64,000 nucleotides of DNA from Thereva unica (Eukaryota; Arthropoda; Insecta; Diptera; Therevidae). How positions within the stretch are numbered: position 1 is the first letter of the stretch; each line of letters starts with the position of its first letter. Shown piece by piece: positions 10,114 through 21,299 of the stretch. Position numbers and translations under genes: made by a program. Under the pieces are notes generated by a model. The model was not told where the DNA came from. It saw nothing but the letters and a program-made list of their open reading frames with translations, and did not search any database. The stretch is taken from the NCBI GenBank assembly GCA_949987705.1, contig OX465281.1:193117112-193181111 (forward strand), written 5' to 3'.

Positions 10114-12363
10114 TTTGGGTTGGGAAATTTATTTTGGGAATCACCTTGTAAGGGGAAATTTTGGAAAAAATCACTTTGCGGAAACAGGAAAATTTTAAAA
10201 AAAAGAATAGGCGAGGAAAAAAATAATAATGGAAGAGAGTTTTTTTTGGAAAAGGAAAAGAAAATGGAGTTCGAATTTTGACGTAGGCAGAAATTGACTG
10301 CACAAGTTTTTGTTCGGAAAAATTTAAGATAAAATAAAAAAAGGAAAAAAGGGAGAGTTCGAATTTGGACGTAGGCAGAAATTTACGGCAAAAAGTTGTG
10401 TTCGGAAAAATTTAAGATGAAATAAAAAAGAAAAAAATCAGTTTTGAACACATACGACTGGCTGGAAGACAAAAACCTTCATTATTCAGTTCATTTGAAA
10501 AAAAAAATAACAATTTCGTTTCGAATTAGCAACAATCAGGACTATTTCGGTGCTGTGAATTCTAGTCGAAAATACAAGAAAGATTAGGCACAAAAAAATT
10601 AACAAATAGGAAAGGAGTTTGGAGAGGTACCGAAGGGGATACCAGCAATACAAAAATTGCTTTTTGCCCTTTAGTTTATGGAGCAGGATATGCATGTTTC
10701 GGTGTTTTACGTGGTTGGAATTTTAGCAGGGAAATGTGCGGATTGGTGTTAATCTGTACAAACTGTTTTATTTATTTAAGGGGAAAGACCCTGTGTTTAT
10801 AATACTCTTCGTTTATCTGTCACCAAAATTTCAGAAAAAACGGGAAGAGAAATGGCTGAAGGCAATGGAGAGTTGGTGGACGAATAAACAGGTATAAAAT
10901 CAGAAGACCGAGGGGGGATGCAGAACAGACCGAAGATTATCCAAAATTACTCGAATAGGGTTTAAATAGAAAAAAAGTGGCCGGAAAATTAGATGATGTT
11001 TATCAAACAGCAGACACTAGTATAAAGGAGGAACTGTATATTCCATTACTACCAATTGATATACCGTTCGATAGTCAGGTAATTAAGCAATACCTATAGT
11101 GCATCCACATCAGCTGGATCAGAGAAAAAAAAAACCACACAAAAAAATTGCACAAAATAAAATAACAAAAAAAATTTTCTTTTTGCTTTAATTTAAAAAA
11201 AAAATTTATTACTAAAATAATAATTTTAATAGTAGTTAGTATTAACTTTATAATATTCTTTTTAATTATTTGTGAATTTGTGTTGCCCCTTGTCAGAAAT
11301 ATTTTGTTCTTTGTTGGTTCCGGGAAATGTGTTTTTTCCTCTAAGTGATTCTGTTGATTGTAATCTCGTTTGTACAAAGCGAGGAGTATTGGCCAGTACT
11401 GCGCGCTTTATTGTTGTCCTTCATGCACATGTCCCTAAAATAACGTAACACTAGCTGCGTTCCTTTTCTGCTAATTTTTACAATTTTTTACAAGTGCGTA
11501 CTAGCAACTACACTTGCTCTTATAAACGAGTGGATATCACTTGCAATAACGCAATTGAAATCCGCTAGAGGAAAGCTCTTATTTGGAGTCTATTGTAAAT
11601 TATTTTGCATTTACTGAAAATCCCATAGATGGCTTTTGATTGTTTTGAGCTTTTTTCATATAAAAACATCTATAAACAAAATTTTATTTGTATAATTATC
11701 TAAAACTATTCTTTCGTTTCATTTTGAAAATTAATCACATAAATTTCTATTTTGTTGTAAATTCTTTTAACTTTTTGTTTATATACAAATAAAATAACAT
11801 CAAAAATGTTAAGATAGGTTTTACTCAAATCAGCAAATTTTGCGTTCCTTTTCTGCTCTGCTCACAAGTACTAAAAAGTAGAAAAGGAACACAGCTACTT
11901 ATGTTTTGAATTTGATCACTTAATTGTTAATATTTGACACGGGCAACTAATCAGTGTCGTGGTTGTTAAGGTTCCAATGTAATGTTTGTGTTGAGGTTTA
12001 CAGATTTAATAAAGTATTGTAAATATTAGAATGTCCAGGTGGTAAATTTTTTTTGTGGAATGGTTGAGGGGGAATCATTTCTTTTCAGGGTTTGACGAGG
12101 CTCAGGTGATGTCCGGCGAAGGATGGAGGTGGAATTCAGGATTGCACTGGCACTGGTAAGTGGTGAACCAACCGCGGTAAGCCCCGGCCACACACCCCAC
12201 GACCCCTCCGGCGAGCTAGATAACTCCGTGTGGCCGGCGTAGGAGTTCCGGATTTTCTTTTCCTTTCTTATGTATGGTATTGGCTCCTTGGTCATGCTTT
12301 TCCGGGCTTGTGGCTAAGGGGGTAATACCTCGCATAAGTGGCGCCCACTATTTTATCGCGCCA
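10114..12363. other. Unresolved insert inside the PIN-like gene
   Basis: AT-rich sequence separating the N-terminal and middle gene segments. It holds an imperfect two-copy tandem duplication of about 85 bp (10264-10440; landmarks GAGTTCGAATTT, GACGTAGGCAGAAATT, TTCGGAAAAATTTAAGAT), a MITE (11454-11895) and a GC-richer segment at 12100-12360. An 89-codon minus-strand ORF (12026-12295) is not recognisable. TGGCGCCCA at 12339 resembles a gypsy-type primer-binding site, but no LTR was established. The element class is unknown. Confidence 0.5.
11454..11895. mobile_element. MITE with TA target duplication
   Basis: Terminal inverted repeats GCTGCGTTCCTTTTCT and AGAAAAGGAACACAGC are flanked by TA (11452-11453 and 11896-11897). 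There is no coding capacity. It belongs with the element at 35074-35483, which has the same inner CGTGTTCCTTTT-type terminus. TA duplications suggest mobilisation by Tc1/mariner-type transposases. Confidence 0.8.
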
Positions 12364-13059
12364 TTATGCTGGTACAATGGATTTAGTGCCCTTTCGCATA
12401 CCTTCCTCAGAAAACAAAGATAATGGGAAAGGGGCGAGTTCATACTCAAAATATTGCTTCATTTGACCAATAGACTCCTTCGACACACACATTCGTTGAA
12501 AGAGAAGCAAGGGATTTATAACGACGGGAGTTTTCTCCACCTCAATCGAACTCGAGAGCGCACTCAAAGGAAGTACTTTGTTCTTTCTCTTGTATGATAA
12601 ATCTTGAAAATGTGCTCCAATATTTTGAGAAATTAATGCATCTCCAATCTCGATCGCGCAGTAGCAATTAATGCCATCATGAGCAACGACACCGGTAAAA
12701 ATTGAAATTAATTCCGATCTCTCCAAAAATGGTTCATGCGATGCAAGCCAATGGTCTAATTTTTCTACGTCCTCATTGTCCCGAAGTACTCGTGAATCTC
12801 TGTGATCGACATGTTGGTCTGAGGTTTCCATAGAAAAATCACAGAAATCTTCTACCTGCTCGCAGACATCCTGTAAAGAAATCATTCCTAAAGTCCACGA
12901 AGCAAGTGTACTGCTAGAAATCCCACGCCCTCGGGTTAGTCCACCTGACGTTTTCATCATCCTCATAAGTGTCTGCTCAATGGTTTGATCAGACATGATT
13001 CCGCTCCAAAACTTATTACTTCGTCTAATTGTAAAGCGACCACCATTTGTAAAATTCAT
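12364..13059 (-). pseudogene. N-terminal segment of the PIN-like gene
   Basis: Open frame of 231 codons starting at ATG 13059. It covers the family's N-terminal region: the KFWSG.MSDQTIEQ.LMR motif, GGLTRGRG, a DQHVDHRDSR segment, RKNKVLPLSALSSSI and the block ending GMRKGTKS. The last codons before the stop at 12364 are foreign, marking entry into the 10114-12363 insert. The next expected residues (LFNAFAPLDD) are found at about 7470-7510. Confidence 0.75.
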
Positions 13060-13179
13060 TCAATTTTCCTATTTTAAAAATGAGTAAAACTTTTTACTCC
13101 AACACGGTATGCAGAAAAATGCCATAAAATACCGTCAAAAAAATTGTATAAAAAAATACATTTACCTTGGACGTACCTT

Positions 13180-13653
13180 CGTTTGGCACCGCATTAAAAT
13201 CAATAAGAACAACCCAAATTCAATAAATGACCACATCAAACTATTCGTAATAAAATGCTCTACAAAAAAGGTCCAAGGCAATTTTTATGTAAAATCAATA
13301 ATAAAAGAGTTATAGCGCTTTAAAGTTCGTCACCCCCAAAATTTTTGTCATTTTTCATCCATATCTTTTTTATTATTAATATTACGAAAAAACATTATTT
13401 GCAAAAGTTGTAGATAATTTGATTATCTAAAAAAAATGTATTTACAAAAATTCTGTAGGTCTCACGGTTTCCGAGATATAAGACAATCCATTTTTTACAC
13501 TATAAACAAGATGGCGGCCGAACGTCACGTGTCCGGATCCCGAAAACTCGGTTTTATACTCCCAACCAACCCACCTACACAATGAAAAAAAAATTGCTGT
13601 TTTCAGAAAATGCACAGTTGGGCCTTTTTTCTGCACCATTTTACTGGACAATA
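13180..13653 (-). repeat. Right inverted arm of the composite transposon
   Basis: Reverse complement of 2191-2655 with scattered substitutions and small indels. Its outer neighbour (13655-13720) read on the minus strand contains TTTGACCCAGTTCC and AAATTTTGCACATACGT, a layout resembling the 167-bp repeat at 42228-43063. Confidence 0.85.
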
Positions 13654-13719
13654 CGTATGTGCAAAATTTGCAGTTGATCGGTTATATGGAACTGGGTCAA
13701 AATCAAGTTGCAAGATTTG

Positions 13720-14614
13720 TTTACACTACACACACATACAGATCAAGATAATATAAGGCATATAAAAAGTTAAGTTGCCATTTAGTACAGCTCCTAGAGA
13801 TTTCTTCTGCAAAAAAATTGTAGTTTAATGAAATTTGGAATGGTGGGAGTTTAGGAATTGGAGAAAAGGTAACCGTTGAGTTCCGGGCCGTACTTCGTGA
13901 AAATCACGAGGAAATCCGATTGAAAGAATTTTCCTACGCTTTCCCGACCGTAGCTCGGAAAAACGTCGAAATTGGAAAAATGTTAAGACAAAATTAAAGC
14001 TATGAAAATTCTCAACAAAAAAAGTTATATAAGCTTTTCCCGGAAAACCTCACGTTTGGTCGGAAAATGGAGGCTAAAGAAAAAAAATATGAAAAATTAT
14101 TTTGTTTTTATATTGTTTTCTTTATGCAGGTGGGACACCCTGCAAAGTGGCGGGCTGTAGATAGGCTTTGGATAGACGAACAAAAAATCATATGGGAATG
14201 GGGCAGAAATCGTAACGGTTTGGTCACTAGGGCGTTTTGAATTTTTTTTGATAGAGGTTTACATATCACCCTGTATTTTGGTAACCCGATGACCTACTTC
14301 CATGAATTAGGTAGCAGTATACGCAGAATACACCCGCCTATATAAACTGTAAAAGCGAAGGTTCTACACCACCAACTTCCAGAGTTATGAGCCAAAATAT
14401 GATTTTTTTCAAAGAAAAACTATTTCGAATATACATATATATTATAAAAACTTTGGACTCCTTTGTTGAACAGTTAGACTCCTTTGTTGGACTACATGGT
14501 TAATATTTACAGGAGTGATTTCCTTACAAGTTTTTGAAGTTATACTTCTTTAGGCGCGTTTTGAAAAATATTATGAGAGTGAATTTTGATGAATTCGCAA
14601 CGCAACGCAACGGA
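13720..14614. other. No recognised feature
   Basis: AT-rich non-coding sequence; small ORFs near 14524-14760 overlap on both strands and look spurious. Confidence 0.5.
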
Positions 14615-14697
14615 GGATATTGCGAAGGGGTGGAGGCAATGGAGGGCAAGCATTTCAACTTCCATTCTTCATGGGCACTGGGATTATCATTATTATA

Positions 14698-15360
14698 CAC
14701 GGTATACAAAAAACGAAGGTAATGTAAAGCCTCAATTATACTGGACGCAACGGAAAGCAACGGAATGGAAAGTCAACGGAATGGAATTTAGCTGGTTACA
14801 CTGACGGAATCCAAAGTATGCAAATGTCACTTTTTTCAGCAATGTTTCGCCAAATTTTGGACTTATGCTCAATATTTTTATATCCCTGCAATTTTTTATT
14901 ATAAAGAATTTAATTATCTTCCACTTCATATATTAATTTATCAACAAACTCTGACGATATTTTAGGCTAAATATTAAATGACAAAATCAGCTGTTTTTAA
15001 TGGTGCTTTTGACACTTCAATCCGTCGGTTCCTTCAAGTTCCAAAATTTTGAAACTTAAATCCGGTCCGTTCCGTTGCGTTGCGTCCAGTATAACTACTT
15101 CAATACACTTTCTCTATAATGAAACTCATTTTGACATTTCAATCCGGTCCGTTGCGTTCCGTTGCGTCCAGTATAATTGAGGCTTAAGAGCGACGGCAGC
15201 TTCGAATACCTTAAAAAATGGGCGCCTGGTGGCGTCAGCCGTAATGCTGAAACTACAACAGCTTCGATTTTATATGGGAAGTGTCCCCCACGTGACATCC
15301 GCACTAAAATACCGTATACGGTATACAGTCTTTTACATTACCTTGTTTCTGAATACCGTG
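14698..15360. mobile_element. Outer MITE containing a second MITE
   Basis: Inverted ends CACGGTATAC...GAAGGTAATGTAA (14698-14727) and TTACATTACC...GAATACCGTG (15333-15360). Comparison with 16535-16735 shows it is an insertion. It was later entered by the element at 14728-15184. The target duplication is ambiguous (ATTA-like). Confidence 0.6.
14728..15184. mobile_element. PIF/Harbinger-like MITE with TAA target duplication
   Basis: The termini AGCCTCAATTATACTGGACG and its reverse complement are flanked by TAA at 14725-14727 and 15185-15187. Subterminal CAACGGA-type repeats follow on both sides, and a second copy of the inner end sits near 15070-15100. 457 bp, non-coding. A 3-bp TAA duplication is typical of PIF/Harbinger. 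Confidence 0.85.
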
Positions 15361-15776
15361 ATTACTATGGGCACATGAAAATTCGTAGCCGATGCTGGTT
15401 CACGATGTCGATGGGTGAGGGGGTTTTTATGCTGAGGCTATGGAGGGATATAAATTTCATGTTCGAGTCATCAGCTAAGCGTAAGTTTGGTTTTTCGTGG
15501 GCCTAGGAAGATACGTAGTGTTTATTGTGTGCTCTTTGTGGGTGAGGAGCTTTACTGGATGTAGGGCAATTTCTCTCACTCGTAGTAGATATTAGAGGCG
15601 CCAAGTTTCTAACTTATAAAAAGTGGCAAAATATTGTATTTTAGCATTTTTTACTGCACGTGCATTACCGGTGAAGGTTCAATTTTTAACGGCAATTATT
15701 ATCTAAGTGTGCGGCGCTTAAAAATTTAAATTTCAGATTTCGCAGAATTTTCTTTTTCTTTCAAACAAGATTATTA

Positions 15777-16000
15777 GAGGTGAAACCAAAAAAGATGACG
15801 CCGAGAAAAGTCTCGATATCCGTACGCAGTAGAATCCCCGCATGCCATTCCCGTCCCTTAGCCTAGTCGCAACAAATTTCGAAGGGGAAATTTGAAAATA
15901 CATAAGCACGTTTCTTATCTATATGTGGGAAATTTCTTTTTGTGTGCAGTTTCATTTCCCCATGAGCGCGCTCCGGCGTCGTCTTTTATGGTTTCACCTC
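15777..16000. mobile_element. 224-bp MITE with TA target duplication, uninterrupted copy
   Basis: Ends GAGGTGAAACCA and TGGTTTCACCTC are flanked by TA (15775-15776 and 16001-16002). The interior contains GCAGTAGAATCCCCGCATGC and CTAGTCGCAACAAATTTCGA. This is the intact counterpart of the MITE at 41610-45409 and provides its empty site. Overlapping ORFs on both strands are spurious. Confidence 0.85.
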
Positions 16001-16134
16001 TATTCGTTGCTTTGTTTTTGCTGGGAAAAAGCTTGAACCCGAACCTGAACCCACTAAATTTCAGAGTATTGAACCCGTACCCGCACCCAAAATTTACAGG
16101 GTTCGAAACCCTGATTTGTTCACTCAATTTTTTG

Positions 16135-16534
16135 AAATTATTTTAATTCAATCACTGAAACACTGGTAATCCAGGTGCAGAAAAAAGTGATAAAATACAG
16201 TATTTTACAACTTTTTATTACAAAAATAAACTTAAAAACTTGGCTCCACTATGTTATTAAACGAGAAATGTCATCCATTCAAGCAAATGTAGGATCGGCA
16301 CTGGCTGTTTCCAGCCCTGTAGCTACGATGGGTTTGCTGGAGGCCCTATCACAACCTTATATGCAGCGTACTGCAAATTTAAGATATGATGTGAACATGC
16401 AGCACGCTGCTTTGCTTGTCATTTTACCAGCCTCAGCCAATTGAAATACTTTTGATTGCAGCGTGCTGCATTCTCATGTCATGCTCTTATTTGCTGCACG
16501 CTCCCAATTTCGATGTTCTGATACGGCCTGCGGA
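16135..16534. other. Non-coding stretch with a 14-bp inverted repeat
   Basis: ATGCAGCACGCTGC (about 16397) and GCAGCGTGCTGCAT (about 16458) are exact reverse complements about 47 bp apart. Small ORFs here carry no recognisable motif. Confidence 0.5.
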
Positions 16535-16735
16535 CGATATAGGCGAAGGGGTAGAGGCTATGGAGGGCAAGCATTGCAACTCCAATCCTTTAGCTATTAA
16601 GTTTATTATTATATGGGCATATGAAAATTCGTAGCCAAAGTCCATTCACGATGTCCATGGGTGAGGAGGTTTTTACCCAGAGGCTATGGAGGGAAATAAA
16701 TTGCATATCCTAGTTTTCAGCTAAAGCCGGCTCTA

Positions 16736-18355
16736 AACGATGCTATGAGCACTTTCCAACGTTGGACGTTTGATGGTAGAACGCATTGTGTGGCCGCTAC
16801 TCGAACTACGAATGTCCAATGTCAAGCGTCCAACGATGGTGTTTGGACAGGTTCGGAGTGTTGTCACTCAAACGTTGGAAGCGTTGATGCTGTATTTGCC
16901 GATACATTAATGTCCTTAGTATGAAACTCTTCGTATCATATATCAATTACCCTAACCCACTCAATTTAATTGAGTAACAACTAAAAGAAGAAGCTAGGGA
17001 AGTGAACAGAATTTGGAAGTGACGTTTATTTCAGTAGTGGCAAAGGAAGTAGAATGAATCTACCCAAGGTCGATGAACCCACAGGTGAATTACGAGAGCA
17101 TACCGGCAAAATGAGTCTACGCAACGCCTGGAATTCCTCATTGCGACAGAGGACACAGACGATGTCCGTTTAAATTGCCGGAGATTAGCCGAGCTAAAGG
17201 CACGGCTAAGAACAACGAACGTCTTAGACTATAATGGTACGATTGTTTGATCTACTGACTAAAGTGGAGGAGAAGCTAAATTCCTCAATCAGAAGCTAAG
17301 GCGGAAATGAACAAAAAAGAAGTGAGTTAGGATTAGAAGTACCAGTAGTATTATCAGGTAAATAAATGCTGATCCAGCTTGCGACGCATATTAAGCTTAA
17401 CATTCATTATATTTTGGTAGAAAATTAACCAGTCTTAAGAGAATTTCATGACGCATTTTAAGCCCATCTTAAGATAATTGTAATTAGGCCTAATGACCCA
17501 ACTAGTTGGTGATTTTAGTTAGGATTAGAATACGGTATAACCGACAGCCTTGAGCGTGTCGGCATCATAATGCTTGCACCTTACAACGCACGAAAATAGA
17601 AAGAATCCAATAAAATATTTGTGTACAAATTAAAAATTAGTCTTAAAATCACGCCAAAGAAGTATAACTTCTAATGCGTGTACATAAGTACACACATCCA
17701 CTGTTTTTTAATTTTAAATTAACGTACATATGTTCCTACTTCCATTAATTTAATAACTTCGTCTCGTTTATTTTCCATTATAATTTCACAAAGTTTATTT
17801 GATGTAACAAAACTAAACAAATTTTCTGCGATGACGAAGGCGAATGCCGTTATTGTGTTGTACTTGGCTTCGATTCAGCTTCGATTCTATAATTCAGCAT
17901 TTCAGCGCGACGTTGAAGCTTTCGAAGCCGACGCCGAAGTCACCATTGTGTCACGGCCTTAAGGCATGACGAAGCCTTCCCACGTCATATCTTTTTCATA
18001 ATTCCCATCGTCATATCTTTTTCATAATTTTATATCATTGGAAGGAAGCGTTACATTTTTGTCCCCACAGCTTCTTGAGAAGGCCAATGGAATTTATTCT
18101 GTAGGGCTTTTTCGAAAGCTTTTAAAGAGTACACTGTTTCTTAGTTTTTTAGCTTTTTCAAAAAAAAAAAGCTTATACAAGGATCTGTCCGTCTGTCCGT
18201 CTGTGACCTTCTTTCATATCTGAAAGTACTGTCGCTACAAACCATATCTCAAATTGTAGCTCTTAATCAAGAGACCTAAAACTGAGAAAATGGTCTGGAA
18301 ATCCCAACCGGAAGTATATTTAACAACAAAAAAGAGATTTCTAAGAAAGTACATT
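16736..18355. other. No recognised gene
   Basis: Low-complexity and AT-rich sequence. CCAACGTTGG and CCAACG repeats occur at about 16767-16880. No ORF above 60 codons shows a domain signature. Confidence 0.5.
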
Positions 18356-18426
18356 ATATCGGTAGTCTAGAGGTAAGGCGCTGGAATGCTACCCCGGGGA
18401 ACCATGTTCAATCCTCGGCCGGCCGT
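18356..18426 (+). repeat. tRNA-like SINE head
   Basis: TAGTCTAGAGGTAAGGCGCTGG fits a degenerate pol III A box region and GTTCAATCC fits a B box, about 35 bp apart. A T-rich run follows. It resembles the tRNA-like heads at 50815-50882 and 62940-63008, but without their shared tail, so it is another SINE or a tRNA pseudogene. Confidence 0.55.
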
Positions 18427-19148
18427 GGTGAAATATTTTTTTTTTACTTCGGTGGAACATGTTTTGAATCTATCACTAAATTATATTATTTAATAATTGT
18501 ACTCAGGAGAACATAAACATTTACTTATGTAATTAAAAGTGAAAAAATATCATTTTCTTGATTTTCTATGGTCATCCAGTCTGAAGTGTTATTCAACAGA
18601 AAGAATACCACGAAAAAGCGAAATTAGTGGCTAGTCTCTAGGCACAATATCCTACTACAAACGAAGTTTTAAAGTTTTAAAACTTTGGGTTTCTTAATAA
18701 AATAGAACGCCTAGGCAGTATATTTGAATATGTCGACAATTTTTATGTTACGGCCCACATAATGGTATTTTGCCGATCTAGCCGGTCAAAATTATTTATT
18801 TAGCTTATGTTATTTCTTACAACTTCTTAATTGATTTTATGCTAATAAAGTTGTTTTTTAATGAATAATCACTTAAAATTTTGGTAAGAAAATGTAATAA
18901 AACTTGATTTGTGTAATTTATGATGTGATATTTATTTTCTCTGAAAACACAATTATGTACTTCTTTGCACTAAGATGATGATGAGTGATATGTTTCTTTA
19001 TCGTTCTGTTCGCTCTCTGGGTCTTCAAAGACCATTTCCAAATCTGATTCTGAATCATTTTCAAAGTCAAGTACAGCGGGAATCACAAAGCAATTGCATC
19101 TTTCGTGAACGGCAATGTCTTTTTTTGGGAGTTGGGACAAGGGTGAGT

Positions 19149-19361
19149 GCAGGACAAGATTTTAGTTCGATGTAGGGGGGTTCAGTGTGAGTTTAAATTT
19201 GAGTTTTCGGGATCCCAGCCCACCCCATTTAGCCGCCATCTTCGAAAAGGTGGGGCAAATGGGATTTCCACTATATCTCCGTAACAGTACACCTTACAAA
19301 AAATTTGTTGGGAATATCATAGCCCCTACACAACCCAAAAATAAAACCTTGTCCTGCATTT
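19149..19361. mobile_element. MITE carrying the GGGATCC / GCCGCCATCTT module
   Basis: Inverted ends TGCAGGACAAG and CTTGTCCTGCA, with a matching GTAGGGGGG/CCCCTACA block further in. The interior holds TTTTCGGGATCCC, AGCCGCCATCTTCG and CTATATCTCCGTAAC in the same order as in the arm at 2191-2655 and at 35943-36160. Confidence 0.65.
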
Positions 19362-19399
19362 TTACAATGTTAAAGTACCATTTCAATGGACTATAATCA

Positions 19400-20497
19400 G
19401 TGAATCAGAACTGAGTAAAAGCCTATTAATATGTAATGTCCATCATTAGTGTTTCCAAATACATTTTCGGTGCATCCACTATTAGCCCTGTTTCACTTTA
19501 AAATTTTTCTTGGATAGCTTTTTTCCTCTCCTTTACAATATCTTTGTCAGCAGAAGATCTTAATTGCCACTTTTTCACTGTGAGTTTAGATGACAGGTGC
19601 AGTATGATCTCAAACAGAGGAATTCTGGCGTGCAAACTAGTGTGTTATTTTCCATCTTCTGTTTAAATTGTGCCTGGTATGATTCATCGAAGTCCCACTT
19701 GCTAATTAGTTCTAAGGGGTCGCATTAATCTGTTCTGGGGTCACATAAGACATCCTTTAAGTATGTACACAATATTGTTGCAGTAAGCAAATCTTGCACA
19801 TTAATTCAATCAATTTAAAACGGTTTTTTCAAAAAGCAATAAAGCAATGTCTTATCTTATCATTAAAAAACACAGCGAAAAGTTTCAAAAGTGTGTGTTC
19901 TCAGCTTCTTTTTCCAAATCCATTGCAATACTCTTAAACAAGCCAGTGATCACAAAAATATGTACTTAGAAAGTCGAGCTAAATACGAACACTTCAAGCG
20001 ATGACAAAGTTCCGACTAAAACCAGCGCACGGGTCCAACCGAAAAGACACCGGTAACGGCTGCCTATTGTTCTCTATCCATTTTAAAACAAAAATAACCA
20101 ATTTATTTCTGCCCGCAATAAAATTTTAGAAATTGATTTTTTACCGGCTAAATTGGTAAGATACCCCTATGTGCGACCTTTACTTTTGAGATATTAGCAA
20201 ATTCTGGTGTTAAAATTGTATTTATTTGATACATTTTTAGGACTTTTTCACATGTCGAAAAATTATGGTTATATAAAACATGATTTTTTCTGTAAAAATG
20301 TTATCTAAAAAGCGAAAATGTTTCCGTGAATTCTGTTTCAATTTTTTGCAATACGACGCCTAAGCGTTATGTTCGAATAAAACGCTCACTAGGCCGTACT
20401 ACTCGCACACAACGCCCAGGCGCTATGTTCGGGCGAAGACTGTAGTCTTTCACGTTCCGTCTGCTTGATTGTGGCTACCGCTCTATTCGTCTCATGG
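19400..20497. other. No recognised feature
   Basis: Only AT-rich sequence with short ORFs was seen. Confidence 0.5.
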
Positions 20498-20500
20498 AAA

Positions 20501-20856
20501 GGGCTGTTTCACACGAGCCGACGGCCAACCAACAGAAATCGGCTGTCGTCCATTCCCTTTTGAAACTCGACGAAAAGTCGCATGGGCTTTCACACGGGCC
20601 AATTTTTCCAACCAACTCTACGGCAAAACGCTTTAGCTTATTGTTGTTGTTTTGTCTTCTCTCTTTCTTTTCTTTTTCCCAAAGGAATAAAAAACAACAA
20701 CAACCACACAGCTGTCAAAAAGTCGTATCGAAAATCGTGTGAGAAAGTTGAATGGAAACATCTTCCCTCCCCATCGTCCTCCCTCACCCTCTTCTCTACA
20801 AATGACGTTTTCATACGATTTCTGTTGGTTGGCCGTCGGCTCGTGTGAAACAGCCC
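20501..20856. mobile_element. MITE with 41-bp perfect TIR and AAA target duplication
   Basis: GGGCTGTTTCACACGAGCCG starts an exact 41-bp inverted repeat at both ends. AAA flanks it at 20498-20500 and 20857-20859. 356 bp, non-coding. The perfect TIR points to recent activity. The GC-rich terminus and 3-bp duplication resemble PIF/Harbinger MITEs. Confidence 0.85.
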
Positions 20857-21264
20857 AAAGTCTTTTTAATTTCTTACATTATCTTCTCAGAGAAAACTCG
20901 TGTAACTACCTTCACTGACTGAAAGACTTTATTAAACTGAAGCAAATGTTCACGAACTATCGAAGAATGTCTGACTAAAAACTTCTGCATATATGCATGC
21001 TTGAAAAATTTGTCTGTTGAACAATCTTCGCAACACCTTCCAAAGGGTACGATGTGGAAGCACTTCTTTACTGCTTATCGAGAATAGCTTCAATATTTTC
21101 CCGCTGGGAAATAAAAGCCTGCAGTTGTATGTAAAATGTTTTTTATAGGTAACTGTGTACCAAACTAACTAATTCATGTACCCAAAATCAAGTTTTGCAG
21201 ATTTATTCTTTGTATCATTAAACCCCTTTTTTCCCGGACTATACAAACATCATTTTTTTATTAA

Positions 21265-21296
21265 GAGGCGTTTCAACGCACGCGGGTTTTTGCTAG
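21265..21296 (+). mobile_element. Solo Helitron 3' terminus
   Basis: Hairpin GCGTTTCAACGC, then ACGCGGGTTTTTGCTAG ending at 21296 and followed by T. It matches the Helitron 3' end at 4095 but on the plus strand. No matching 5' TC terminus was found upstream, so only the 3' end is placed. Confidence 0.65.
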
Positions 21297-21299
21297 TAT

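Larger units (their letters stand above)
2837..13059 (-). pseudogene. PIN/FEN1-XPG-like nuclease with CXC-type Cys-rich tail, split by Helitrons
   Basis: One minus-strand gene in three pieces: N-terminal 13059-12364, middle 7531-7389, C-terminal 4094-2837; about 690 residues when intact. Visible motifs in order: RFTIRRSNKFWSGIMSDQTI near the N-terminus; STGVV-type block (here FTGVVAHDGINCYCA); GMRKGTKS; LFVIDGGYLLH (7419-7450); VIIIFDGY (4013-4037); GDADTLIV (3781-3805); AEDIDILVLL (3705-3734); AFSGCDTTSA (3557-3586); then FCRCKTKCGAACGCRKSG. The spaced acids (VIDGG, FDGY, DAD, EDID) resemble the active-site scaffold of PIN/FEN1 nucleases; the tail resembles CXC zinc-binding segments, with one expected Cys replaced by Phe. 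Deleting the 4095-7388 Helitron rejoins the frame precisely. One frameshift near 3640 joins an otherwise open frame (3295-3640). The family is widespread in arthropod genomes as uncharacterised proteins, as far as I recall. Dead here. Confidence 0.75.
2191..13653 (-). mobile_element. Composite DNA transposon with long inverted arms and a PIN-like nuclease gene
   Basis: Two inverted arms (2191-2655 and 13180-13653) bracket a single minus-strand gene whose start codon (13059) and stop codon (about 2837) each lie 120-180 bp inside an arm. Without the later insertions (4095-7388, 7532-10113 and roughly 10114-12363) the element would be about 3.3 kb, an ordinary size for an autonomous DNA transposon. 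I see no classical DDE transposase. The gene product carries FEN1/XPG-like acidic motifs and a Cys-rich tail. To my knowledge the Academ superfamily links XPG-like nucleases with transposons, so that is the first comparison to make; the placement is an inference. Exact outer ends and target duplication are not resolved. Confidence 0.7.
14615..15490 (+). repeat. Dispersed repeat (GGCTATGGAGGG family) split by nested insertions
   Basis: The halves at 14615-14697 and 15361-15490 together match one uninterrupted copy at 16535-16735: shared GGCGAAGGGGTGGAGG-like, ATGGAGGGCAAGCAT, ATGAAAATTCGTAGCC and GGGTGAGG.GGTTTTTA landmarks. The gap is filled by the element at 14698-15360. Function is unknown. 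Confidence 0.7.

Noticed and set aside
12330..12360. LTR retrotransposon primer-binding site
   Set aside because: TGGCGCCCA is present but no paired LTR, polypurine tract or pol was found.
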